DNA of 64,000 nt from assembly GCA_963817785.1 (NCBI GenBank), contig CAWFPL010000008.1, positions 186,001 through 250,000 on the forward strand, given 5' to 3'. This DNA is from JAKALD01 sp963817785. GTDB lineage: Bacteria > Pseudomonadota > Gammaproteobacteria > Burkholderiales > SG8-39. Position 1 is the stretch's first letter. Every line of letters starts with the position of its first letter. Below, piece after piece: positions 49,525-58,920 of the stretch. The notes under the pieces are model-generated. The model was given only the letters and a program-made list of their open reading frames with translations. It made no database searches and had not been told where the DNA came from. The translations under genes were made by a program, and so were the position numbers.

Positions 49525-50385
49525 TTGCTGCAAGCCATCGACATGCATACCCATATCAACACGGGAGACAAAGCCGCCTTCAACTCCACGCAGATGATGA
49601 AGGCCGGTGTCCCGCTCAACATCGGCAAGTACAACCACCACCCGGACGCGATGGCCGAGATGTACCAGAGGCTCAACATGATGGCCGTCATCTTTGACGT
49701 CGACGCCGAAACGCGCACCGGAGTGAAGATTTCCAATGCCGAAACCGCCGGCTGGGTGAAGAAGTACCCCGACACCTTCATCGGCTTCGGCAGCGTGGAT
49801 CCCTGGAAAGGCCCCTCGGCGGTGAAGGAGGTACAAAGCTGCGCCGACCTGGGATTGCGCGGCATGAAGTTCCAGCAGGCCGTCCAGGCATTCCAGCCGA
49901 CTGGGCTCCGATTCTTTCCGATTTACGAAGCGTGCGCGCGCCTCAACCTTCCAGTCATTTTCCACACCGGCACGACAGCCATCTCGGCCGGCACACCGGG
50001 CGGCAACGGATTGCTGCTGGAATATTGCCGGCCCATCCCTTATATTGACGAACTCGCTGCGCGCTATCCGGAGCTGCGCATAATCATGGCGCACCCTGCA
50101 TGGCCCTGGCACGACGAGCAGCTCGCAGTGCTACGGCACAAAGGCAATGTCTTCATGGACCTTTCCGGCTGGGCGCCCAAGTATTTCCCGGCGTCGATCA
50201 TTCAGGATGCCAACACGCTGAGCCAAGACAAGGTGTTTTTCGGCTCCGATTTTCCGGTGCTAACGCCGGAGCGCTGGCTCGCCGAATTCGCTGACCTGCC
50301 GTTCAAGGACACGGTGCGGCCGAAGATCCTGCTGCGCAACGCGGCCAAGTTCCTGGGCATGGAACTGCCTGCGGACGCTGCGTAA
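49525..50385 (+). CDS. Amidohydrolase family protein (decarboxylase/hydrolase of the ACMSD type)
   Basis: 286 aa TIM-barrel. 'AIDMHTHINTG' (HxH metal motif), 'GLRGMKFQQAVQAF', 'NLPVIFHTGTT' (His), 'ELRIIMAHPAWPWHDEQLA' (His), 'KVFFGSDFPVLTPERWLAE' (Asp). All metal ligands of Amidohydro_2/ACMSD-like proteins are present. Members decarboxylate or hydrate aromatic or lactone acids. CTTGC and AAGGAGG precede TTG 49525. Likely an enzyme of the same pathway as the CoA-transferase. Confidence 0.88.
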   Translation: MLQAIDMHTHINTGDKAAFNSTQMMKAGVPLNIGKYNHHPDAMAEMYQRLNMMAVIFDVDAETRTGVKISNAETAGWVKKYPDTFIGFGSVDPWKGPSAVKEVQSCADLGLRGMKFQQAVQAFQPTGLRFFPIYEACARLNLPVIFHTGTTAISAGTPGGNGLLLEYCRPIPYIDELAARYPELRIIMAHPAWPWHDEQLAVLRHKGNVFMDLSGWAPKYFPASIIQDANTLSQDKVFFGSDFPVLTPERWLAEFADLPFKDTVRPKILLRNAAKFLGMELPADAA

Positions 50386-50400
50386 ACGCGAGGTGAAGCT

Positions 50401-51234
50401 TTGGCATGGACGATACGCCTTATCGACACGACGTTTCGCGACGGATCACAGGGTCTTTGGACGACGCGGATCACGACCGGCACGATGGACCAGCGCAAGC
50501 GCGACTTCCCGTGGCTGATTCCGATGTTCCGGGAGTTCGGCGTCCAGGCGGCAATCGCTTTGGCGTATCAAGTATCCCCCCGCCATACCGACGAGTATTA
50601 CGCGCAATTGACACGCGAGGTTCTGCAGTTCAAGCCTGATGCGATCTACCTCAAGGATCAGGGCGGACTGGTCACGCCGGACCGGCTGCGAACACTGATT
50701 CCGGCCATCGTGAACAATGCGCAGGACGTGCCGGTGGAATTCCACTCGCACTGTACGACAGGCCTAGCACCGCTCTGTTACCTGGAGGCCGTTCCTTTGG
50801 GAATCCAGACGCTGCACACGGCAGTGCCCCCGCTGGCCAACGGGTCCTCGCAGCCGTCGATCTTCAACGTCGCGCGCAATCTCCGGCTGATGGGGCACTC
50901 GCCGAGGGTCAACGTCGAGGTGCTCGAGCGGGTATCGGAGCGGCTCACCTCGATTGCAAAACGCGAGCACCTGCCGATCGGGGCGCCTCTGGAATACGAC
51001 CACGCGCAATTCATACACCAGGTGCCGGGGGGCGTAATCTCCAACCTGGCCCACCAGCTTGTCGAACTGCGCATCCAGCACCGGCTGCGCGAAGTGCTTG
51101 ATGAGGTGGTCCACGTCCAGAAGGAACTGGGCTACCCAATAGAAAGAAGCCTGGCAAGCACCTCGGCCTATGCTACGCCGAAGTTCGGCGGCGCGCCGGA
51201 TTCACCGGTCAGCCAAAACCACGCTTCATCCTGA
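50401..51234 (+). pseudogene. Truncated duplicate of the carboxyltransferase, internal in-frame deletion
   Basis: Starts TTG 50401 with 'AWTIRLIDTTFRDGSQGLWT', similar but not identical to the start of the gene at 42920. Then about 90 residues are missing in frame, the next ~219 residues are identical to that gene, and after 'KELGYPI' the frame enters unrelated sequence and ends at 51234. The last ~160 residues of the enzyme are absent. It cannot be a complete barrel and is probably inactive, although it is still open. Confidence 0.85.
50479..51135 (+). repeat. Exact ~656-bp repeat, copy 2
   Basis: Identical by eye to 43278-43934, same orientation, 7.2 kb apart. Suits recent gene conversion or duplication between the two carboxyltransferase copies. 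Confidence 0.85.
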
Positions 51235-51242
51235 CGCCGCGA

Positions 51243-52619
51243 TCACAGCGGCGGGGAAATCACTTCCAGTACCTTGCCACGCGTCTCGGTCCCAAGCGTC
51301 ACGCAGACGATGGCGCCGATGAGGGCAACGACGCCCCAGCTCACGAACACGGCGTTCAGGCCCCAGATAGGCAGGATGAAGCCCACGAACAGCGGCGCGA
51401 CTATGGCCGCGAGGCGCAGCCAGGCGATGGCAATGCCCGCGCCCAGCGCGCGCATATGGTTGGGATAGCACTCCGCAGTGTACATCCCGAGGGTGAGCGA
51501 GGGGAAGCTCACGCAGAAATAGCTGATGCACGCCACCCATAATACCGCGATCGCAGACCGGTCGCCTGGGACCAGGAACCAGAGCAGAGGCAGCGAGCCC
51601 ACAAACAGCGCGGCGGCTAAGAGAAGCTTTCGGCGGACGTAATCGATCACAATAACGTTGATGATGCACGCGGTGAGGCTGGAAAGTGTAAGGACGAATC
51701 CGTATAGGAGCGACTGCTCGACCGGCAGCTTGAACACAGTGCGAAACAGCGACGGCGCCCAAACAACGACACCGTAGGTGATGGTGAAGGTGGAGAACCA
51801 CAGAACCCATAACGTGATGGTGCGTTTTAGATAGATGCCCTTGAACAGATCGCCCAAGCGGATTTTCGCTTCCTGGACCGGCGGCAGATCCCGCGGTACC
51901 GGGGGAAGGACCTTCCCTTGCTTTACCGCGATGCCTTCGATGCGCTTCAGTGACCGGTCGGCTTCCTCGAAACGGCCCTTGCTGGCGAGCCAGCGAGGTG
52001 ATTCCGGGAGCAGCAAGCGCAATGGGATCACGAGCAAGGCCGGCACCGCACCGATAATGAACATCCACTGCCAGCCTAGGTGGGGGACCACCCAGACGCC
52101 AGTAAGCGAACAAGCTGCCAGCCCCAAAACGAAGATGAGATTAATGCCCACGGCAAACCGGCCGCGCCACCGCGCGTTGGCAAATTCGTTCACGTAGGCG
52201 TGCATGACCGGAGTCTCGCCCCCAAGGCCCAGCCCCTGGATGAACCGGAACCACAACAACGCCTGGTAGTTCGGCGCCAAAGCGCAGGCGAAGGCCATCA
52301 CCGTGAAAATAAGCAGCGTCACAATCATGGTCGGAATGCGCCCCCAACGCTCGGCGGCCCATCCTGCCGTGATTGAGGCTAGCAATTGCCCCCCGTAACC
52401 GATCGCAATGAGCACCCCGATCTGACCCGGCGTGAGCTTCCACAGACCGATCAGTACCGGCAGGACAAATGCGATGGTAAGCGCGTCGAAGGCATCGAAA
52501 AACCATGCGGCTCCAGCGATCGCTCCCATAGTCGTATGCCAGGAGCAGTAGGGCAATCGCTCCAGGCGCGCGTTGACGTAGCGCATATCGGCCGTCGCGG
52601 CCGCTGCAGTTGGGTGCAT
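51243..52619 (-). CDS. Major facilitator superfamily transporter
   Basis: 458 aa, about 12 membrane segments. 'GWAAERWGRIPTMIVTLL' is the loop 2-3 MFS motif, 'RFIQGLGLGGETPVMHAYV' matches the sugar/aromatic-acid transporter family motif, and 'PESPRWLASKGRFEEADRSL' is characteristic of the sugar porter / AAHS-like branch. CCAGGAGGAGGAAGCG precedes the ATG. Convergent with the carboxylase/CoA-transferase cluster. A carboxylate or aromatic acid:H+ symporter for that pathway is likely. Confidence 0.92.
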   Translation of the reverse strand: MHPTAAAATADMRYVNARLERLPYCSWHTTMGAIAGAAWFFDAFDALTIAFVLPVLIGLWKLTPGQIGVLIAIGYGGQLLASITAGWAAERWGRIPTMIVTLLIFTVMAFACALAPNYQALLWFRFIQGLGLGGETPVMHAYVNEFANARWRGRFAVGINLIFVLGLAACSLTGVWVVPHLGWQWMFIIGAVPALLVIPLRLLLPESPRWLASKGRFEEADRSLKRIEGIAVKQGKVLPPVPRDLPPVQEAKIRLGDLFKGIYLKRTITLWVLWFSTFTITYGVVVWAPSLFRTVFKLPVEQSLLYGFVLTLSSLTACIINVIVIDYVRRKLLLAAALFVGSLPLLWFLVPGDRSAIAVLWVACISYFCVSFPSLTLGMYTAECYPNHMRALGAGIAIAWLRLAAIVAPLFVGFILPIWGLNAVFVSWGVVALIGAIVCVTLGTETRGKVLEVISPPL

Positions 52620-52819
52620 CGCTTCCTCCTCCTGGTATGGCTTTTCTATTGTGCAGATGAATTATGTGTGCAACAACTCACTGTAGCGCACGACACGTTT
52701 AGTGGATATTGCTCATAGCTCTACGACTGACAAGGCGTTTCGTGCTTTGGTAAGGTGTTAACGATTTAAACCGGGAATATGCATTGCAGCATCCTTCCCC
52801 GAGTTTCCGTGGAGGAATC

Positions 52820-53075
52820 AATGCATCCAGGCCAACTCGTGGTGGCGCAGGTACGGCGGTTCGCGCGGTGGCACACGTTTAGTGCCTTCGTTCGTAGCGA
52901 AGTTTCGGGGCAACCTCAACCTTCGCCGCTTCAACTGTGTGGACTGGCTTCTGCGCCTTGCCTTCGCCCAATTGACCTATCGAGATCGCAGCATCGGGCT
53001 GATCAACGATCGACTGGTCGAACTCAGGGTCTTTTATTCCCACCAGGCTATCCCGTGCGAAACAAGCGGCTAGCG
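52820..53075 (+). pseudogene. IS4-family transposase N-terminal remnant (DUF4372-like)
   Basis: One frame gives 'FNCVDWLLRLAFAQLTYRD' followed by 'GLINDRLVELRVFYS', resembling the conserved 'FSCWDQFLCMAFAQLTYRES' region of IS4-family transposases. Preceding and following parts are broken. No element ends seen. Confidence 0.55.
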
Positions 53076-53147
53076 TTTATGACCAGCCATCTGTGGCTGC
53101 CCGCGTTCATCATGTGTGCACTTCACCTCGTCGAAGATGCCGACGAC

Positions 53148-53487
53148 TTCTTTGAAGGCATCGAGGTCATCCGCATTGCCCACTTCCGGCTGGTTCAGGA
53201 TGACGCGCAAACGGCGCACGTCTCGTCAATTCGTACGGACTTGAACATCGCTTGCCTTTTAAGCTGTTGAAACCGAGGCCGATCTTCTTTGGGTCGACTC
53301 TGCAAAGGCAGGGAATAGTTCCACTCGGAGACCACCCGCGCAACAGTCATCTGCTGTCCTGCCCGATTGGTGGCTCTTAAGTGCATCTGCCCTTCATGTT
53401 TAAGTATGTGAAGGAGCATTAAATTGCACAAGCAATTTTCAGCGTATTTCATATATGAGAAAGGAAATTTACATATGTGAATCGAAC
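53148..53487. repeat. Diverged direct repeat R2, upstream of the Asp/Glu-racemase gene
   Basis: Second copy of R1 (42478-42836). Leftward decayed coding piece: 'MFKSVRIDET', then in another frame 'LRVILNQPEVGNADDLDAF'. The palindrome-bearing part is 53399-53487. About 300 bp follow before the gene with no further feature. Confidence 0.6.
53399..53487. promoter_or_regulatory. Candidate operator region shared by two operons (copy 2)
   Basis: TTTCATATATGAGAAA and TACATATGTGAATCGA, with AAGTATGTGAAGGAG upstream; same spacing as at 42747-42836. Confidence 0.45.
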
Positions 53488-53783
53488 CACGATCCGATCA
53501 GCGGCGGCGTGCAACTGTCAGTTCTGATTAAGGCGTGTCGGGTCTGGATTGCGGTTGCACCTTGGCCGTCAAGCATTGACCATGTAGCGGAGTTGCCCCT
53601 CATACTGCGCGAGACGGACGCGCCGAAGTCATGCCATTCATCGCCACGATGATCTGGTCACCCATCAGATCGGTGCTTATCTGCCTTAGCTTTTCGTAGG
53701 ACGCGTTGGTGCTGGCCTGGTGACCGCCCCCGCGTTTAGGCGCAATGGGACATTTTGCAATCGTAGCTAATTGCTTCACGGAG

Positions 53784-54596
53784 ATGATCGATATGAAACT
53801 GATCAGAAAAGAAATTGGGAGATATCCTTTATGGCACTCTGAACAAGGCTGGAGAGCGAGAATCGCAATTATCTATCCGGCCGCAGGCTTTCATCAAATT
53901 GGGGATTTTCACAAACTTGCTCCGAAGGGTGTTGCTATAGGAGGCACCGCGATACCTCGACACAAAGACGAAGGCCTTGAAACGGTGATGCGCGATGACC
54001 GGTACCCGCATGCAGATCCAGAAATGGATGCAAAGGTCGTCGCGGCCGCCAAGTTATTGGCTCCAGCGGAGCCGGATGTCATAGGCTGGATTTGCACTGC
54101 AGGAAGTTTTCTAAAAGGGAAAGGCCATGACCAGCGCTTGATAAAGGAGATGGAAGCAGCCACACGGATACCTTGCATGACAACCTCTACCGCGATGCTG
54201 GCGGCGTTCAAGCAATTGGGGATCAAGAAATTGGCCATGGCCACTCCTTATCCGTTTGACGTAAACCAAGTGGAGAAAAAGTTCATCGAGGACAATGGAG
54301 TGAGTGTTGTTAGTTGCGACGGACTGGATTTGATTGACCCCAATCTATTGCACCATCTACCCTCCAGTGTGATTTATCGGCTGGGGAAAGCGATCGACAC
54401 ACCGGATGCAGACGGCGTGTTTCTCAGTTGCACTGGGCTAAATGCACTGGATGTTATCGACGCGCTCGAACAGGATCTCGGAAAGCCAGTGATGACATCT
54501 AATCAAGTCTCCCATTGGATGGCCTTTAGGATGGCCGGAGTCCGAGAGGCGATTCCGGGATATGGCCGACTGATGAGGGAGCCACTCAATAAGTGA
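53784..54596 (+). CDS. Aspartate/glutamate racemase-like (maleate isomerase / arylmalonate decarboxylase family)
   Basis: 270 aa from ATG 53784 with ACGGAG close upstream; ATG 53793 is also possible. 'IGWICTAGSFLKGKG' holds the first catalytic Cys region, 'IPCMTTSTAMLAAFKQLGIK' the substrate-binding loop, and 'DGVFLSCTGLNALDVID' the second Cys. 'MATPYPFDVNQVEKKFIEDN' is the usual middle segment. The family isomerises maleate, decarboxylates arylmalonates or racemises amino acids. It has somewhat lower GC than its neighbours and the shared upstream repeat. Confidence 0.82.
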   Translation: MIDMKLIRKEIGRYPLWHSEQGWRARIAIIYPAAGFHQIGDFHKLAPKGVAIGGTAIPRHKDEGLETVMRDDRYPHADPEMDAKVVAAAKLLAPAEPDVIGWICTAGSFLKGKGHDQRLIKEMEAATRIPCMTTSTAMLAAFKQLGIKKLAMATPYPFDVNQVEKKFIEDNGVSVVSCDGLDLIDPNLLHHLPSSVIYRLGKAIDTPDADGVFLSCTGLNALDVIDALEQDLGKPVMTSNQVSHWMAFRMAGVREAIPGYGRLMREPLNK

Positions 54597-54943
54597 CTCG
54601 CCGGAACGTTCTAATGAATGGTGTGCAGGCGACCCCGATAGAAAAGATCTGCACCTTGGTGGCGAAGGTCTCCACCAGCCTATCGCGCATCGCGGCCAAG
54701 CTCATGCGACCCTGCAGTATGTCGATGACTAGGGAGATAAGCGCGTCCACCGCGCCGACCTCGGTCGGGGGCTGAGCAGGCCCCGTACAGGCCACCTTGA
54801 CCGACAGGATCAGTAGCGGGATCGGCCACACTTCGGTGAGCGCCGAGCAGCGTTGCTTGCCGAACGCCGCAAGCTGCCCAGCGCACTGCTCAGCGCCTGT
54901 AAGTCGCCTGGCCCAGTCATATGGATCTCTCGACGCTTGACAC
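54597..54943. other. No recognisable gene
   Basis: About 350 bp. A leftward frame (54586-54831) includes 'LISLVIDILQGRMSLAAMRD' and 'RLVETFATKVQIF', which looks like natural protein but fits no family I know. Probably the remnant of a gene. Confidence 0.35.
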
Positions 54944-56461
54944 CTAGACGGTGTGCCCTATAACGGGCTTGCGACGGGATTCGCTGAAGTGCGACACGAC
55001 CTGGTATATGACCAGCAACGTGCTCGCGGCGACGAACATGGCGCTGATAGGGCGCTGGACGAAAACTATTATGCTACCCTGCGAGAGCAGAAGCGCGCGG
55101 CGGAAATTTTCCTCCACCATCGGCCCGAGCACGAATCCAAGTAGCACAGGGGCCATGGGGAAATTCAGCGTCCTGAGGATGGCACCGGTGGCGCCAAACG
55201 CCAGCACCTCGGCGATCTCGAACAGGTTGTTGTGGGTGCTGTACACGCCGACTGCGATGAAGAACAGCGCCGACGGAAACAGATAGCGGTACGGGACCCG
55301 AAGCAGCTTAATCCACAAGCCAATCAGCGGCACGTTGAGCAGCATCAGGATCGCATTTCCCACCCAGAAGCTGGCGATAAGCCCCCAGAAAAGGTCGCGA
55401 TGCTCGACGATCAGCACCGGGCCGGGAGTGATGCCTTGGATCAACAGCGCACCTAGGATGAGCGCCATGACCGCGTCTCCTGGAATCCCAAGACACATGG
55501 TCGGAATAAAGTCGATCTGAGTTTTCGAGTGGGACGCCGCTTCCGGCGCAACCACGCCTTCCATCGCCCCTTGGCCAAAGTGCTCCGGCGTCTTGGAGAT
55601 CTTTCGCTCGACCGAATACGCCACGAACGTGGTGATAGTGGATCCGGTACCGGGCATGGCGCCGAACAGGGTGCCAACCAAGGTGCCGCGCAACATCGGG
55701 AAGAACATGTGCTTCATCTCCGCCTTGGTGGGCAGCATATCGCGCATGCGGACCCTAGCCCCGCGGGTCGCGTACACCGCCCGGTTGACGTTCAGCAGGA
55801 AGTCACCCACGGCGAACAAGCCCAGTGCGACGGCGACCAAGCCGATACCATCCCAAAGTTCCGGTATACCGAGCGTGAACCGGGGAATGCCGGTGTTGAC
55901 GTCGGTTCCGACCACACCGCACAAGACGCCGCTGAGCGTCATGGCCACACCCTTGAGCGGCGACCCCCCTGACATGGTCGAACCGGCCAGCAAGCCCAGC
56001 AGCATGACGGAAGAAATCTCGGTCGGACCGAATTTAAACGCCATCGCCACCAGCAGCGGCGAGAAGAAAATCATCACCAGAATGCCGAACGAGGCGGCGA
56101 AGAACGAAGCAATCATCGCTAAGCCAAGGGCTTTACCGCCCTTCCCCTGCTTGGTGAGCGGATACCCGTCGAGGCAGGTCACAGCGTGAGGCGGGTGGCA
56201 CGGCAGGTTAAGTAGGATCGCGCCGATTGCACCGCCATACTGGGAACCGTAGAAGATCCCCGCCAGCATCAGGATTGCGGGGATTGGATGCATGGCAAAA
56301 GTCAGAGGCAGCAGGATCGATATAGCCGACAGTGGTCCCATGCCAGGCAGCACGCCGATCATATTCCCGACCAGCACACCGAATAAGGACCACGTGAGAT
56401 TATGCGGCTCGAGGGCGACGCCAAAGCCGTACCACAGACCCAGCAGAGACTGTTCAATCAT
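54944..56461 (-). CDS. Tripartite tricarboxylate transporter, large permease TctA
   Basis: 505 aa, about 11-12 membrane segments. 'GNMIGVLPGMGPLSAISILL' and 'GTLFGAMPGTGSTITTFVAY' are the two conserved glycine/proline repeats of TctA. Also 'GIPGDAVMALILGALLIQG' and 'VAPEAASHSKTQIDFIPTMC'. It forms the secondary transporter with TctB (56465-56923, 3 bp apart) and a periplasmic TctC/Bug receptor. The linked receptor gene is truncated (58613-58870); another Bug gene lies at 61303. Confidence 0.94.
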   Translation of the reverse strand: MIEQSLLGLWYGFGVALEPHNLTWSLFGVLVGNMIGVLPGMGPLSAISILLPLTFAMHPIPAILMLAGIFYGSQYGGAIGAILLNLPCHPPHAVTCLDGYPLTKQGKGGKALGLAMIASFFAASFGILVMIFFSPLLVAMAFKFGPTEISSVMLLGLLAGSTMSGGSPLKGVAMTLSGVLCGVVGTDVNTGIPRFTLGIPELWDGIGLVAVALGLFAVGDFLLNVNRAVYATRGARVRMRDMLPTKAEMKHMFFPMLRGTLVGTLFGAMPGTGSTITTFVAYSVERKISKTPEHFGQGAMEGVVAPEAASHSKTQIDFIPTMCLGIPGDAVMALILGALLIQGITPGPVLIVEHRDLFWGLIASFWVGNAILMLLNVPLIGLWIKLLRVPYRYLFPSALFFIAVGVYSTHNNLFEIAEVLAFGATGAILRTLNFPMAPVLLGFVLGPMVEENFRRALLLSQGSIIVFVQRPISAMFVAASTLLVIYQVVSHFSESRRKPVIGHTV

Positions 56462-56464
56462 CGC

Positions 56465-56923
56465 TCACCCCCACTGGAACAAATTGAGCTGCAAGTGCAA
56501 CGCCCACCGGAACACGACCACGGCAATCACGACCATGCCGACCGCAAGGCAGAACGCCTGCTTGACGGTATTTTGCCTGTCGCCCATCGCGGAAATGAAG
56601 ACGACGGCAAAGGTGGCCGGCACCAGCCCGCCATATTCGGCTAGCACGATGAACGCCAGCATGCCGCCGACAATGCAGATCGAGCCGCGCCAGTCTAGTG
56701 GTACGCGTGCGCCGGGTTCCTCGACGATGGGACGGGCGGTCAACGCGATCGCCAGCCCGATCAAGGCCAGGATCGCACCAACCGCGCTCGGAAAGAAACC
56801 GGGACCCATACGGGCGAGGGAACCGATCTGGTACCGCGTGCCCCCGTATACTGACCCAAGTCCGATCAGAATCATGAGAGCGCCCCCGTAATAGTCCTTA
56901 TTGAATCTCCACAATGTACGCAC
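56465..56923 (-). CDS. Tripartite tricarboxylate transporter, small permease TctB
   Basis: 152 aa with four membrane segments, consistent with TctB: 'YYGGALMILIGLGSVYGGTR' at the N-terminus, 'RMGPGFFPSAVGAILALIGL', and a hydrophobic C-terminal half. It lies directly upstream of tctA in the same operon. Sequence conservation is low in the family, so context carries much of the call. The upstream receptor gene has been displaced by an IS630 insertion. Confidence 0.88.
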   Translation of the reverse strand: MRTLWRFNKDYYGGALMILIGLGSVYGGTRYQIGSLARMGPGFFPSAVGAILALIGLAIALTARPIVEEPGARVPLDWRGSICIVGGMLAFIVLAEYGGLVPATFAVVFISAMGDRQNTVKQAFCLAVGMVVIAVVVFRWALHLQLNLFQWG

Positions 56924-57139
56924 TGCCCCTCCTTGACCCGCCCAACTTAGCGTCGAACGCCGCGAAGCGGCCGATTTCTCGCTTTCAGTTGAAGATTATC
57001 CAGTGGTGAGGTGCGTAGCCTATGCGGTTAGTCTGCCGGTCCGCCAGCACGTCCGAGCGCCTCCGCGAGAATCCACAGATCGAAAACGGTCCTACAAAGA
57101 CTGAATCTGATTTTGGGAGCTTTATACCCGTTATGAGCA

Positions 57140-57465
57140 TTGCGTAAGCCGGTGACATCGGAACAGTTCAGCCGATTGCCGGCAGGCGGCGATGACGGAG
57201 CTGCGACCCAGGGTTGACTTGATCTTACTGCCCTTGCTGTAGGCCACTTCGGTCAGTCCGTCAGGAAAGAAATGGGCCAGCGCGCGTCATTTGAGCGAAG
57301 TCCAGAGAGGTACTCGACGGCATTGAGCCACGAGGCGTAGGACGGCAGGAACGCCAGTACAATCCTACCGTCGATGGTGTCAACGTAATGAACCAGTCGG
57401 CTGCGCTGCGCCAGCGAGCTGCATCTATGGGGTGTTGCTCGCCGAGCCGGCCGGACCTTTAACAA
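57140..57465 (-). pseudogene. IS630-family element remnant (third copy)
   Basis: Leftward frames read 'RSRLVHYVDTIDGRIVLAF' and 'LPSYASWLNAVEYLSGL', corresponding to the C-terminal DDE part ('LPGYAPELNPVEYLW') of copies 1 and 2. An end-like GGTGACATCGGAACAG is at about 57150. Much more decayed than the other copies and lies only ~40 bp from copy 2. Confidence 0.65.
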
Positions 57466-57507
57466 CGGGGGCAGCGAAATCGTTCTATCCGTCGCCGCGT
57501 CGATCTA

Positions 57508-58610
57508 TTGAGTATTACCTAACCGCATGACATTAGAACAGTTGAGCCTGTTCCCAGCAGGAGGCGATGATGGCGGAGCGCCGTTGGGCGGATTTCAGCT
57601 TGCCGCGAGCGGCGTGCTGGAGTTCGCTCAAGGTCTCGGGGCAGAAGTTCGCCAGCGCATGGCGCTTGAGCCAAGCCCAGAGGTACTCCACGGGGTTGAG
57701 TTCCGGGGCGTAGCCGGGCAGGAACTCGAGCTGGATGTCGCCGTCGGTCGAGTCCACGTAGTCGCGCACCAAGCGACTGCGGTGAGGTCTGCCTCCATCC
57801 CACAAGATGAGAAGCCGGCGGCGATAGTGGGCTTTGAGCGCCTTGAGGAACTCGAGGACCTGCTCTTTCTTGACCGAGCCTTCGTGAAGCCGAAAGCACA
57901 CGCCGCGATAGTGCATTCCGGCGATCACCGAGACGTGGTCCCAGTTGAAGCAGAACTGGAGCACCGGAGTCTCGCCTCTCACCGCCCAGGTGCGCACCCG
58001 CGTGGGGCGCTGCGACAGGCCCGATTCGTCGATGAAGACGATCAGCCGGTCCTCGCGGCGGGCTTTTTTTTAAGCCCGGGCCAGGTGTGCCGCTTCCAAT
58101 GCTCGATGGCCACATCATCGCGCTCCAGCGCACGCCGATCGGGCTTCTGGCTGGAGAAGCCCAACTGCCCGAGCAACCGCCAGACATGAACCTCGCTGTA
58201 GTGAACGCCGAAGCGCCGCTCGATAAACACGCGCACCCGCTTGATCGTCCAGAGCGACGTGCCAAAGCCGTGCGCCGTCGGGCCTTCGAGCAAAGCTACT
58301 TGCAGCTTGGACAGTTCCTCGGCACCGAGTCGGGCGGGACGCCCGCCCTTGCTCACGCTCCGAAGCGCATCGATTCCCTCGGACTCCAGCACGCCCTTCC
58401 AGCGGTATACCGTCTGGCGCGGCGCGCCCACCATAGCAGCCACCTGCGCGGGAGCGTGACCGGCCTGAAGCAGCCGCGCCGCCCGCACCCGGCGCTTCGC
58501 CCCGGCATCGATTTTGTTCTTCGTCTTCATGCGCAAACTCCGATGTTATGCCAACACCCGAGTAACGCATGAGGAACAATTCGGTTGTCACGCGGTTAGG
58601 AAATACTCAA
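57508..58610. mobile_element. IS630-family insertion sequence, copy 2 (1103 bp, apparently intact)
   Basis: Flanked by TA (57506-57507 and 58611-58612). Ends TTGAGTATTACCTAACCGC (left) and TTGAGTATTTCCTAACCGC (reading in from the right) are good inverted repeats. Inserted into a TctC-type receptor gene, of which only the upstream part remains (58613-58870). Confidence 0.92.
57533..58530 (-). CDS. IS630-family transposase, likely made by -1 programmed frameshift
   Basis: The first frame (ATG 58530 to stop 58042) encodes the HTH domain ('AQVAAMVGAPRQTVYRWK') and 'EVHVWRLLGQLGFSSQKPD'. Near its end, at 58064-58073, eight A then G give the slippery heptamer A-AAA-AAG in the correct phase. A -1 shift there continues into 'DRLIVFIDESGLSQRPTR', 'RRLLILWDGGRPHRSRLV' and 'LPGYAPELNPVEYLWAWL', ending at 57533 with all three DDE residues. 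This gives a full-length transposase of about 330 aa. The same heptamer is kept in copy 1. Programmed frameshifting is known in IS630 relatives; here it is inferred. Confidence 0.8.
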
Positions 58611-58612
58611 TA

Positions 58613-58870
58613 GCTACCCATCGGATCGGTGTTCATCTGGCTTGTGTTCTCGTATGGCACGTTGGTGAACCGCACGCCTGCGATGTTTGAGAAATACTCG
58701 GTCGCGAGCCGGTACCCTGTTGCGAAGGTGCCAAAGTTCACTGCCTTCGATTCCTTCTTCGCGGTCGTCACAACATCGGCCAGGATCTTCAGCTTCGAGT
58801 CGGCGGGCACCAAGCGATCCGCAGCAGGCTGCGGCTCCCGCCGCTGGCCGGCTTGAAGTCCTTGCCTCAT
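58613..58870 (-). pseudogene. TctC/Bug-type receptor remnant, cut by IS630 copy 2
   Basis: Frame reads 'PADSKLKILADVVTTAKKES' and 'RLATEYFSNIAGVRFTNVPY', the middle of a tricarboxylate transporter receptor. It ends at the IS border (58611). The signal-peptide end towards 58900 and the C-terminal part are both missing. It was presumably the receptor of the TctA/TctB system on the same strand. Confidence 0.75.
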
Positions 58871-58920
58871 CGTAGGGAAGATCCCTCGATCCGACGACCA
58901 GTCTTTTCCTTATCTTTCCC

